Shown here piece by piece: positions 34,744 through 46,300 of a stretch of DNA of 52,757 nt. A program made the translations under genes and the position numbers. The notes beneath the pieces are model-generated. The model searched no databases. It was not told the DNA's origin and worked only from the letters and a program-made list of their open reading frames with translations. The DNA comes from an uncultured bacterium (GTDB lineage Bacteria > Verrucomicrobiota > Kiritimatiellia > CAIVKH01). Numbering within the stretch: position 1 is the stretch's first letter; each line of letters opens with the position of its first letter. Location of the stretch: contig CAIVKH010000021.1 in assembly GCA_903906425.1 (NCBI GenBank), positions 1 to 52,757 of the forward strand, given 5' to 3'.

Positions 34744-35769
34744 ATGGAGCAATCACACAAGCTCACAATCATGGCAGTGGCGCTGAATGAGGCGCGGCAC
34801 GTCGCGAGGTTGCAGGATTCGGTCAACCGGCTGCGCCGCCCTGCGGGCATCGAAATCGAGACGATCCTGATTGATGGCGGCAGCAACGATGAAACCGTCA
34901 CCGCTGCGCGTACGGCTGGCTTCACGAAAGTCGTCGAACTACCCGGGGCGAATATTCCGGTCTGCCGCAACGCCGGCGCCAGCGAGGCGCGCGGCGACTG
35001 GCTCGCATTTGTGGATGCCGATTGCGAACTCGCGGAGGACTGGCTGGAACAGGCCGTACCGCTGCTGGCGGACGCTGACAGGATCATTCTCGCGTGGCCC
35101 GCGCGCCCACCGGAGCCGATGACGTGGGTTCAGGCTGCGTGGCTTTTCCACTGGCTGAACAAGAATGGGAAGATGGAAATGTGGAACGGTCGCGATGTCG
35201 TGCGCGATCAGGGCTTTCGCCTCGCGACGACGCGCAACATGATTTTCACGCGCGCGGTTTTCGACGCCGTGAACGGCTTCAACGAGGAACTGCCGACCGG
35301 CGAGGATTCCGACTTCGCGTTTCGCGCCTACATGGCAGGGATTCCGGTGCTCGGGCTTCCGTCGCTGCGCGTCTTTCATCACGGGGAACCGCGCACGCTG
35401 CGCGAGTTTTATCGGCAGCAGATCTGGCACGCGAACCGGCGGAGCTACGAGCACATCAAGCGGATCAGCGGCGGGAAGGTCGGCGGCAACGCGCCCCTTT
35501 TTTCCGCGCTCTTTCTCGGCTGTGTCGTTCTGGCCGCCGCGGGAATTGCCAGTGCGATTGCAGTTCGGAATCCCTTGCCGCTTGTTTTCGCGATGCCGCT
35601 CATCGGCTTGAACGCCGGGCCGGCATTCCTGATTTGCTCACGCGGAGAATCGTTCGGACATTTCTTCGCGCTTGCCGCGATCTATTTCGTTTATGGCTGG
35701 GCGCGGATGCTCGATCTGATCGGGCTGGCAAGTACGAAGACAAACTGGAAATTCGACGACTCGAAATAG
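34744..35769 (+). CDS. Glycosyltransferase family 2 with C-terminal membrane segments
   Basis: 341 residues. The GT-A fold shows TIMAVALNEARHVARLQDSV, the nucleotide-binding DGGSNDET, the metal site VDADCE (DxD-like) and the acceptor-side TGEDSDFAFRAYMAGIPV. Two or three hydrophobic helices (about 245-330) anchor the C-terminus. It probably transfers a sugar to a lipid-linked or surface glycan. It sits between two family 4 transferases on the opposite strand, forming a small glycan-biosynthesis group. No polymerase or flippase gene is in view, so the product is unknown. Confidence 0.9.
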   Translation: MEQSHKLTIMAVALNEARHVARLQDSVNRLRRPAGIEIETILIDGGSNDETVTAARTAGFTKVVELPGANIPVCRNAGASEARGDWLAFVDADCELAEDWLEQAVPLLADADRIILAWPARPPEPMTWVQAAWLFHWLNKNGKMEMWNGRDVVRDQGFRLATTRNMIFTRAVFDAVNGFNEELPTGEDSDFAFRAYMAGIPVLGLPSLRVFHHGEPRTLREFYRQQIWHANRRSYEHIKRISGGKVGGNAPLFSALFLGCVVLAAAGIASAIAVRNPLPLVFAMPLIGLNAGPAFLICSRGESFGHFFALAAIYFVYGWARMLDLIGLASTKTNWKFDDSK

Positions 35770-35793
35770 CGCGGCGCTCGATGCGCGCCACTT

Positions 35794-36927
35794 TCACGTC
35801 CTGATGAGTTCGCTGTAAAGACGGGCAAATTGGGCTGCAACGATTCTCGGGTGATGCCTCGTCTCGACCCGGCGGCGGCCCTCACGCCCCATCTCACTCC
35901 CACCATTCTCCAGCGCATGCCTCATCGCGTCCGCGATGGCATCAACGTCACCGGGCGGCACGACGTAACCAGTTTTTCCGGGTTCGACCAGTTCGCGATT
36001 GCCGCCACAATCCGTGGCTACGACGGGGAGACTGGCGGCCATGTATTCGAGAATACTGTTGGACAATCCTTCATTCGTCTTAGGCGTCAGCACGCCCAGA
36101 TGGCATTCGCGAAGCAGCGCGGGAACATCGGTGACTTCGCCGAGAAATTGCGCGCGGGATCCTAGCTTCAATTCGCGGGCAAGTTCCTCCAGTTCGAACC
36201 GTTGAATCCCATCACCGGCAATGATGAAGGAAATGTCCGGCGTTTCAATTTTTGCCGCGGCGCGCAGAAAAGTCGCAACATCCTTCTCGGCATCGAATCG
36301 GGAGACAATTGCAACACGCCTGCCCGGCGGCAGTAAATCTGCGCGCGAAAATTTTTGGGCCGAACCACGGTCAAACTCCTCGATGTCGAGGATGTTCGGG
36401 ATGACGTGGACTTTATTCGCTCGGCGGGAGCGGCCGAAGAGGTGCTGCTTGATGGCCTCGGCATTGACAATGACGGCACGCGCACCGCGGTCGGCCTGCC
36501 GCATGAGCAACGCCTTGTGTGTTGAATAGATTTCGCCCAGATCGCGGCGACTGGTGACATAGGGCACGCCCACAAGTCGCGCGGCCCACGAGCCGAAAAT
36601 CGCAGCATCGGCGTCCCAAGCGTGGACCAGTTCGATGCCGTCGTCGCGAAGATGCCGGGCCAGTTGCCGCACTTCCATGACCGTGCTGATGCCGGCCATG
36701 CGCGTGATCTTCATCTCGTACACCGGGCCGCACCGCTGCTCGACTGCATCGAGAAAAGAACCTTCGCGTCGCGAGACTGCAATCGGATGGCCCATCGCCA
36801 TCGCGGTCCGAGCACACTGGCCCTCGGTGCCGCCGCGAATCAGGTTCCAGACGACGTGAAGGACGCGAACCGGACGGATGGTATCCGCCGGTTTCGGGGC
36901 TTTTGGTTCACGATGATTTCCAATCAT
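35794..36927 (-). CDS. Glycosyltransferase family 4; start codon inside a palindrome
   Basis: 377 residues. Clear GT-B features: VLHVVWNLIRGGTEGQCART, LVHAWDADAAIFGSWAARLV, VHVIPNILDIEEFD, VAIVSRFDAEKDVATFLRAA, IIAGDGIQRFELEELA and the E-x7-E region TPKTNEGLSNSILEYMAASL. The chosen ATG (36927) is part of the degenerate left palindrome of pair 12, so the first residues MIGNH are repeat-encoded; the family core begins only at about residue 20 (RPVRVLHVV), and the true start could be an unusual codon further in. The product is a retaining sugar transferase, probably for a surface glycan. Confidence 0.88.
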   Translation of the reverse strand: MIGNHREPKAPKPADTIRPVRVLHVVWNLIRGGTEGQCARTAMAMGHPIAVSRREGSFLDAVEQRCGPVYEMKITRMAGISTVMEVRQLARHLRDDGIELVHAWDADAAIFGSWAARLVGVPYVTSRRDLGEIYSTHKALLMRQADRGARAVIVNAEAIKQHLFGRSRRANKVHVIPNILDIEEFDRGSAQKFSRADLLPPGRRVAIVSRFDAEKDVATFLRAAAKIETPDISFIIAGDGIQRFELEELARELKLGSRAQFLGEVTDVPALLRECHLGVLTPKTNEGLSNSILEYMAASLPVVATDCGGNRELVEPGKTGYVVPPGDVDAIADAMRHALENGGSEMGREGRRRVETRHHPRIVAAQFARLYSELIRT

Positions 36928-36964
36928 TGCAAGTTCAACTCTAGGTCATTTCCAATGATTGGAA
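36918..36964. repeat. Paired TTCCAAT palindromes, pair 12
   Basis: TTCCAATCATTGCAA (36918, one arm mismatch) and TTCCAATGATTGGAA (36950), 32 bp apart. It straddles the start codon of the minus-strand glycosyltransferase. Confidence 0.88.
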
Positions 36965-37370
36965 AGAAAGAAGTATGGACGAATCTCATCGCCAATAGAT
37001 GAGGCGTTCTTCCATCGGCTTGTTATGGTGACGCTTAGCCGATTCGCTTTTCTCAGACCGATTCATCGGTCCTTTTCACTCCGCGCTTATTCCCATGGCT
37101 TGGTTCCCTGTCGAATAGGAACCACATCGTTGAACCCCATTGCCGCAGCGAATCTGCCGCCACTTCACCCCCACATACAAACGCCGGACATCGTTGAGCC
37201 TGTTTCCAATCATTGGAGCAGCCCGGCACGGAATCTTCCAACCATTGGAAACTAGTGTCGTCAAGGATGGATTCATCTCTTCTGAACTTGATGTTTCGCA
37301 ATCTTCCACCGTGTCGAGGCTTCTTGATGCGTATCGCGCCACCGGACCCGCAAATCAGCCAGACGAAGCG
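36965..37370. other. Intergenic region without a recognised gene
   Basis: Between the glycosyltransferase start and the stop of the giant gene. Short frames on both strands run through the palindrome pair at 37204-37250 and have no recognisable protein features. I see no strong terminator for the giant gene here. Confidence 0.6.
37204..37250. repeat. Paired TTCCAAT palindromes, pair 13
   Basis: TTCCAATCATTGGAG (37204) and TTCCAACCATTGGAA (37236), 32 bp apart, about 120 bp downstream of the stop of the giant gene. Confidence 0.9.
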
Positions 37371-40300
37371 CTATGGATCGTTGATAACGCGGTAAAGTCT
37401 GATTTTGTTTGATACAGATTGGATATCCACATAGATAAAATCACCGCCATTCGTGCTGTGGAAAGCGCCAAGCTGATTCGGTCCCGGTCCATTTGGAGCG
37501 TTGGTCCACGCGACGGTCGAGAGTAGATTGGTCGAGAACTGCACCCGATAGGTTTCATCCCATGCACCGCGGAAAGTGATCTGACTTAGCTTGCCGGTCG
37601 TGGTGGTTTGGCCGTTGATCTCAAACTCTCCGAAGAATATCTGGAATGGCTGTTCGTTGATATCGAATAGATTGGTATTGCTCTGACCAACGACGCGCCA
37701 GAGACCATGATAAGTATTGAAATAGGGCGTCATCTGCCATAGGTACAGTTCGTAGTAGGGCGAGACACCGCTTTGTAGATCCACCCATGTGGCACCGCCG
37801 TCGCCGGAGTACTGCACGCGGAACAATTCTCCAGTTGGAATATTTGCGACATTCCAGATAAGGGGCACCTGGCTGTTGGTTTCCGAGAAACTCGCGCCAG
37901 TATTTAACGTTCGGATTTCGATGCTGACGTTTGTACTGCCTTTACCGGCAAACTCGGTATTGCCATAAGCGCCGATGTTGATACGCGACGCGCCTGGGGC
38001 GGGCTCGTTGGTTGAGACCGATAGCGGATTGCCTTTGTCCACTGCCCACGATGTAACCGAGTCGGTCACAAAGCCGGTACCATCAACATAACGACCGAAC
38101 GCAGATTTCTCGTGGAAATCGCCGGCGGCGACATTAGCGAGCAATGCATTGGTTACGGCGCTGCGGTAGTCGTGTGTCGAAACAAGTTGCCAGCCGGTCA
38201 GGAAGAAATTCGTGGAGAAGATAGCGGTGTTAGTCTGAATATCATAGACGTTGTAATCAATGAAGACATTACTCACAGATCCCGCCAACGCCGCGCTGGC
38301 ATTCGCAGTATTGATGACGAAGATGCTGTTCTGCATAATGCCATTGCTCGTGCTCTGAATCCGAAAACCGAACGGAATGTTGTTAACGAAGGTGCAGTTC
38401 TGCACCGTGCTGCTCGTGCAACCGCTCACATCGACTCCTCCGCGACGATTGTTCCAAAGCCGATCATTCACAATGACGGCATCGGCGGATTGAACCGCCA
38501 CGATTCCATATTCATTGCTGTAGGCGAGTGAGCGCTCGACGCGAGCGTTTCGGTTGGAGTCAATGAAGAACCCGCGATAGGCGTCGCGCATATTGACATT
38601 TCTGACCGTGACATAGGAGGACTCGATGTCGAATCCGTTGCCCGACGTCGGATTTCCCCGCGAAATCGTGGTGCCTCCTGCGGCAAGATTTGTGCTACCG
38701 ACGATGCGAAGCGGCCCGCTATTGGAATCACCGCCGCGCGACCAGATCACAGCGATGTCTGAGGTAATGTTGTAAATTCCCGTATCCGCGTAGATCGTAT
38801 CGCCGCCTTCAGTGTCATACGCGCTGAATATGCCCGCGATGGAATTCTTAGGCGCAGATGGCAGTAAGCCGCTGTTACCGGACGCACCAATTGCGGTGGT
38901 GTACACATCGTTAGCCGTGGACAAATCGTTCACAAAGAAATTCAACGGTGAGTTACGTACGGCGAATTGATTGTCAACGGCGTCACTCGCGTTGGTATTT
39001 CCGTCAAGTGCCACACGCCACATTGCATTGAGGCTCGACGTGACCAGGGTTGTGTCCCAAATACAGGCACCGTTGGTCGCTGGAATGCCTGCGGCGATGT
39101 TGACCCAGGATGATCCAGCATCTGGCGAGTATTGCAAAGTAACTGTATTAGTTGGATCAATATTGCCATAGGACCACCGTAGCACGTTAGTGCCTTTGAT
39201 AACGCCACCGTCGTTCATCGTCATGGCAAGCAACCAAGAGTTGGTGCGGCTGCGGCTGGCTTGTGCCAGTCCGCCATATCCACCGTGATTGATTCGACCA
39301 CCGTTGGGAGAAGTCTCCGATCCGACACCCAAGAGCGGATCGCCGGCATCAATGGATGGCGAATGAACGGTATCCACAACAAAGACGCCATTGCTGTAAC
39401 GTCCCGTTAGTGACTTAAGGTGATAATCGCCAGTCAACTCATTCGCAAATTGCGGTTCGTGTGAAAGACTGTTCAAATCAAACCCAGATTCCCGCTGCCA
39501 GTACGATAGTCTTTCCCAATAGCCATTCTTCGCTCCAATCCAAGCACCGTTACGTGCAACAAGATTATTATAGTCCGACATCAACTGACCGCCCGCGGGA
39601 AACAGGCAAAAGCGCCCGACCCCGTCGGCAACCACGATGTTATTCTTGAATATCACAGATGAATTCCCATTCTGCTGGTACTGATTGCCGCTAACAGCGA
39701 TTGTGCAATTCTGCACAGTGACCGGAATTGAATTACCCTGAACGGACACTCCGTTGGAGGCCGTCCCCGAAATGACAAGATTCTGAAGGACAATATTACT
39801 GCTGTTCGCCACGGTGATTCCGCCATTTCGCAATATGGTATCACCAACATAGCAATGCGCAGCCGCCACGATCGAAATACTGCTGTTCTGCAATCTCGAG
39901 TTAGTAAATGTTATAGTGTCGCCAGAGATCGTAACCCCGCCATTTGTCATTGTGATCAATGAGACGTCAATATAGTCACTGTCCAAGACAAGTTGTCCGC
40001 CGGCGATGTTCACATTTCTAAGATTGATGTATGGTCCCTCGATTCCAAGAACAGTCAATGGGCCGGAGAGGCGATTCAACTGTGTCCCGTTCGTGCTGCC
40101 GATAAGAGATATGATCAGGCCGGCCGTACCGCGTTCGACCAGCGTCAGGCTGCCAAAAGTGTTCGTCAAATTATAGACACCCGTATCAACCATGATATTA
40201 TCATCACCTTCGACGTCAATCGTCGCGACCAAGCTGTCCAACGTGGCCTTTGGCGCGTAGGAGAAAAGCCCCAGATTAGTGTCGCTGCCAATCGCCGAGG

Positions 40301-43300
40301 TGTAAACATCCGCCACGGTGGATGTATCGTTGAGATAATAGACAAATGGGGCATTGCGCAATCCAAAGAAATTATCAGTGACGTCAACCACGTTCGTGTT
40401 TGAATCAAGCATTACACGCCACCGCGCTATTGGGCTTGAAACAAAGATATCACTGTTAGAAATCTGCTGCGTGCTGTCCCACGGATATTCCGCCTGAGAC
40501 ACGGGAACTCCTGCGGCAATATTCACCCAGCTTGCGCCATTGTCATACGAATAGTCCAGGTGCACCGTATTTGTCGGCGACATGCCTCCCCACACCCATG
40601 CAAGCGTGACTGATCCCGAAATGCGTCCGCCTGACGATGCAGTGATGCTCAGCAACCATGCGTTAGTTCGCCCCATAGACGCTTCCGCAGTATTGCCATG
40701 AACACCAATATTCATACGACCACCGTTAGGTGATGGCTCGGCCGTGCATGCCGCGCTTGGATCGCCCGTGTCTATGAGCCATGAATGATTTGTATCCGCA
40801 ACAAAACTGTCCAGGACAGGATCATATCGGCCAATTTGACTTCTGAGATGATAATCGTCAGATGCTGCGTCAGCAAAAAGTGGATCAACGCTGAGTGAAT
40901 GTGCATCCATACCGCGAGCCTGGGTCCATTGCGGCAATCGCTTTATCGGCAAACCGTTTGTATCCGTGCCGAAAAGGGCGCCTTGTATCGTAAAGAGATC
41001 GTTATAGTCAGACCAAAGCGTGCTTCCGTCAGACGAACTGTAGCAATAGTTCGTTGGTCCGGCAGCAAACAAGACCGAATTACTGACGGCAATGCTTCCT
41101 TGACTCAGCGATACGGCGTGACTGCCATTCGCCCAGATGACAAGACCATCCAGGGTGTCGGCACTGCTTTGTGCGCTTAGGACGCCGACGCCTTCCATCC
41201 GCGTGACCACTGAACGCACGATGCGGCTATCCGAGGATTGCAAGATGGATATCCCGCTTGCGCCGCCGTCGCGGACAAGAAGATTGGAAGCATTGATGCC
41301 CGAGCATTGCAGTAATTGCAGCCCCCCCCCCGCATGTTGTAATATGAGGTGATCCAATTGCACATAGCTGGCACCCTTGAGCGAAAGTACCACTGAATTG
41401 CCCAAACTGCCGTCTCCGCGATCCATGACGGTGCCGCCAGCCTGTAGATTGGTTGAGCCGACAATGCGAACCATGGCTGTGGCGATTCCACTGTCGATAC
41501 TGCCGATGATTGTATCGGTACTGTTGCTATAAAAACCGGTATCAATATAGATCGTATCGCCGCCATCGAGATCGTAGGTATCCAGCACCTGGGCCAGACT
41601 TGCCATAGGGGTCGCGGATCCGAGCCCGATATTTGTTGCCGAACCTGGGGCAGCACAATAGACATCACCCGCCGTGATCTCATCGTTTACGTAAAAGTTG
41701 ATACTCCCGATGCGAAGAAAGAAATTGGTTTCGATTGTGCTGATATTGCTCGGATCCGCCTGATCAATGATTCGCCATCGACCGGCCGGTGAGGATGGAT
41801 ACCCAGTCGGATCCCATGAGAAATTACCTGTTGTGGCACTGACATTGGATGCTATGTTCGTCCAAGAGACGCCAGCGTCAGGGGAATACTGTAGTATCGC
41901 TGTATTCGTTGGCGAAAACCCTTGGGCCAACCAATAGAGTGTTATCGTGCCTCGAACATTTCCACCATCTGCTAGGGCAATTGAGATGAACTGTGGTGAT
42001 GGGGGAGTGCGGCTGGCCTCGGACGTGTTGCCATAGAGGCCAATGTTGATGCGCCCGCCATTGGGAGAAGTCTCATTGGTGAAGGCCAGCGTAGGATCGC
42101 CACCATCAATAGCGGGCGATGTTCTGGTGTCAGTGGCGAATACACCATTCGTAATGCGCCCTCCCGCACTTAACTCGTGGAAGTCTCCACGTTCCGCGCT
42201 GGCAAAGAGCGGATCGGCAGAAAGCGTATGGACGTCCTGTCCAACCTCTTTCTGCCACTCGACCATGTTCGCATAGTTTTGTAGAAGATATGATTTCCTT
42301 CCAATGATTGCGCCATTCTGGCGCCAATAAACGTTGTAGTCTCCCGTAAATGATGACGACTGACCCAGAAGGTACAATTGATTCGTCGCGCCAGAAGCGT
42401 GCAGAACCGAGCCATTGATAATTAGCGACGCATTTGCGAGGTCGACTGCGCCTGCCGCGTTGGACCAGATGACACCCTGTCGCCATGTCGCGATGCTATT
42501 ACTCAGGACGTTCATTCCAACCCCGCCATTACGACGTACGATACAGTGATCAAAGGTCATGGGACCGGATGCGGTTAGTTGCACCCCGTCCGATATGTTT
42601 GCATCAATATCCAACCATGAGAACGAACATTGCGAACAGTTTGAGGCAACAAGACCACAGCCACCGCCCCGAAGTACCAGATGGTCGAGTTGAAGGTATC
42701 TCGTCTGCGAAATCTCAATGACATTCTCGCCGGCCTTGGCTATTGTCGGCGAGAGAATTGTTCCTCCGGCGGCAGTGTTTGTGCTTCCATGTATTCGCAC
42801 AGGCATTCCCGTCTCTCCTCGGACAAGCTGGTTGAATGAGATAGGATTCGTCAATGCATATATGCCGGTATCAATATAAATCACATCACCCGGCAGGATC
42901 GAATAGCGATCCAACACGTCTTGGAGGCTGGGGAGGGGCGACGCGGCCGTTGTACCACTGTTGGTCGGGTTGCCGATAGTCGTGGTATATATGTCTCCAG
43001 CGGTTGTGTTATCATTGACAAAGTAGCCAATCGGCGCGTTGCGAATGATGAAAGTGTTGTCAACCGTGTCCGTTATGTTTGTGTCGGACTGGCACGTTAA
43101 CCTCCACAGTGCATGAACAGTGGGAGAGATGGCTGATACATCCCACGCGAATGAACCTGCTAACGCCGGAACATTGGATGCGATGCTAAACCAATTGGCG
43201 CCGTTGTCCGGAGAATACTCCAGCCTGACCACATTGGTGCTATCGCAATTGCCACTGGTCCAATGCAGAGTGTTCGTCCCCGCCAGCACACCGCCATCGT

Positions 43301-46300
43301 TGAATGAGATGGCCAAAACCCATTGATGCGTACCGCTCAGGCTGGCCTCGGCCGAATTGCCGTATACGCCGATGTCTATACGCCCACCGTTTGGCGCAGG
43401 CTCATTTGCGAAATTCGATGCTGGATCACCGGTGTCAATCAACACAGATTGGACCGTATCTGTGACATATCCGGTACCAGGCACATAGCGACCGGCGATT
43501 GCCAATGGATGGAAATCTCCGGCATCGCCGTTTCCAACCATTGGAAAATGTGATAGGCTATGCGTGTCTTGGTTTCGCCCAAGAACCCATGACGTCAACG
43601 ACTGGTAGAGGTCGCTCTCACCAGTAATAGTGATCTGTTCAGCCAGCACTGCGCCGTTCGTTCGAACTAGGTCGTTGTAGTCGGACGATAGGCTGGAACC
43701 AATGCCGATTTTGTAGACACTGGATGCATCGCCATTGCCCTGCAGCAGACTGTTGTGAACCGTGACTGAGGCTGCAGGCATCAACTCTAACGCTGTTCCA
43801 CTGTTCCAGACAACGCAATTGCTAACCGAAAGCGAACTTGAAACCCCTGCTTCAATACCCTGCCTATTGTTGACTGAAATACTGTGATCCATTTGCGCCG
43901 TCGAGTCCTCCACGTCAAATGCGGCACCCATCATCCAATCACTGATAACATTGACCAGCCGGCAATCCGAGGACTGGAGAAGTCTCACTCCTGTGCCCGC
44001 ACTAGTAATGTGAAGATTCTTCAGAAGCACACCCGCCGTCTGATATAGTAGAAAGCCCGTCTTATTTGTCGTGGCCGATTGACGGTCAATAAGTGTTCCG
44101 CCCGAAATCACGTTCGTACTGCCTTCGAAGGAGACGGGATTCGTCGCCACGCCAGCATCAAGGTCCCCGATCATGATATCCGCGGCAGGAGTGTATGTGC
44201 CAGTGTCAATCAATACGCTGTCACCCGCTTCGAGATCGAACGAGTCAATCACGTCCTGAATCGAGGCTTTCGGTGATGAGGCTCTATAACCCAGATTGCT
44301 GCTGGCACCAGGTGCCGTCGTATAGACATCGCCATTTGTGGATGCGTCATTTACGTAGTAGATGAGTCCGTTCCCGTTTCGCAGCGCGAACGCGCGAGAA
44401 GATTGCGCGGACAAATTGGTTTCGCCGTCGCATGTCACGCGCCATATACCAACTGGTGACGATTCATAGCCCCGACTATTCCAAGCATATGAACCGGACG
44501 CAGAAATTCCCGTGGCGATGTTCGTGAAAGTAAGCCCGCCGTCAGCAGAATATGCAAGAGTCGCAGGCTGTGAAGCGGCATTACCACCTGCCAGCCAATT
44601 CAAAGTCAGCATCCCAGACGCTGTTCCGCCATCATTTAGAGATAAGACAGACAACCACGAATTTGTAGGCGTCAAACTCGCCTCGCCGGAACCACCATAA
44701 AGTCCGATATTCAAACGAGTGCCATTTGGCACAGGCTCATTTGTGTATGCCGCAGCAGGATCGCCAGCATCGATCAGGGGCGACGTGTCCGCATCGGTCA
44801 CATAACCACCGCCCGTCATGTATCGGCCCGCCTGACTGCGAAGATGATAGTCTCCGCCGACCATATTTGCGAAACGCGGATCACATGACAGGGAGTGAGA
44901 ATCGGCCCTGGTCGCCGATGACCACGACGTCACGTTTACGTATCGCGAAGTACCGCCGCCCGTTGCTCCGCCCAAGACCAATCCAACGGATGCGCCGTTC
45001 GCGACAAAAATGGAGTTGTAATCTGAGCTGAGCGTTCCGCTACTCACGAAATACGCTGTTGCACCAGACTGAAACGCGCCGAGTTCGGAATTTCGAATCG
45101 TCGCAGAGCCGCCGTCAACATAGCAGCCGATAGCATTTGACCAGATGATTCCACTAAGCCAAGTCATACTCGACAAATGCGTATTGAGGCCTTTCCACGT
45201 ATTCGCTCTTGCCGTGCAGTGCTGCAAAGCGGCGGAATTACAATTTTCGATGTCAAACCCATAAGCACTGTTTTCGGCCCGCGTCCATTCAATCAGGCAG
45301 TTGTCAGAGGCTTGCAGGAACAGAGCCGCGGCAGAAGCATTGCGAAGAATGAGATGCCGCACGGCAATGCCGGACGCGCCATTGATATTCAGGCAATAAC
45401 CCCCGCCGAAACGGCTGAGGACAGTCCCTCCCGCGGCAGTATTCGTGCTGCCTTGCAACGTCACGCGATTCGTCGCGACACCGGCGTCAAATTGTCCGAT
45501 CGTGATTGCACTTGTAAGCGTGTAGTTGCCCGTATCAATGAAGATCGTGTCGCCCGGTTCGAGATCATAGGTGTCGATAACATCCTGGATACTGGCTTTC
45601 GGTGTGGCTGGCGAAATGCCGAGATTTGTGCTCGTACCAACCGCCGTGCAATAGACATCACCAGCAAAGCTGTTGTCGTTCACGTAAAAAGGAATTGGAC
45701 CATTTCTCACTGCGAACGGCTGTGCTGAGATACCGAAGACATTCGTCGCCAGTTCATCTGTCACCCGCCATTTTCCAATGATTGTATTTTGATAGAGCGT
45801 CGTGTTCCAATGATTGGAACCTGCGCTGGCAGACACATTGCTTGCGATGAGCAGCCAGCTCGTGCCATTGTCCGGCGAAAATTCAAGCCGCACGGTGTCG
45901 CCCGTAGCGCTGCCCCGCGCAACCCAGTAAATGGAGTTCGTACCTTCGACGCGCCCGCCATCATTCAGCGAAATTACTGTCAGCGACGGCGATGTCGAAC
46001 TCAGACTTGATTCGGGCTGGTTCCCATAGCGGCCAATATCCATGCGCAATCCATTTGGCTGAGGTTCATTCGCGAAAGGTGCATCGGGCGCCGCCGCGTC
46101 AATCAGCGGACTTGAAACAGTGTCATTTGTGTAACCAAATCCGGGAACATAACGGCCGGCGGCACTGAGCGGATGGAAATCGCCGGAAGATGGGTCTGCG
46201 AATTGGGGATCGTGCGAAAGCGAATGAGTATCGTGACTCGTATCCCGCACCCATCGGGATACGGTTTGATAGATCATTGCCGTCGGCGTTTGCCAGTATG

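Noticed and set aside
43500..43546. A sixteenth palindrome pair at 43500/43532
   Set aside because: The 43532 core is good, but the 43500 partner has a broken arm and matches the ordinary codons for GDFHPLAI found in other units.
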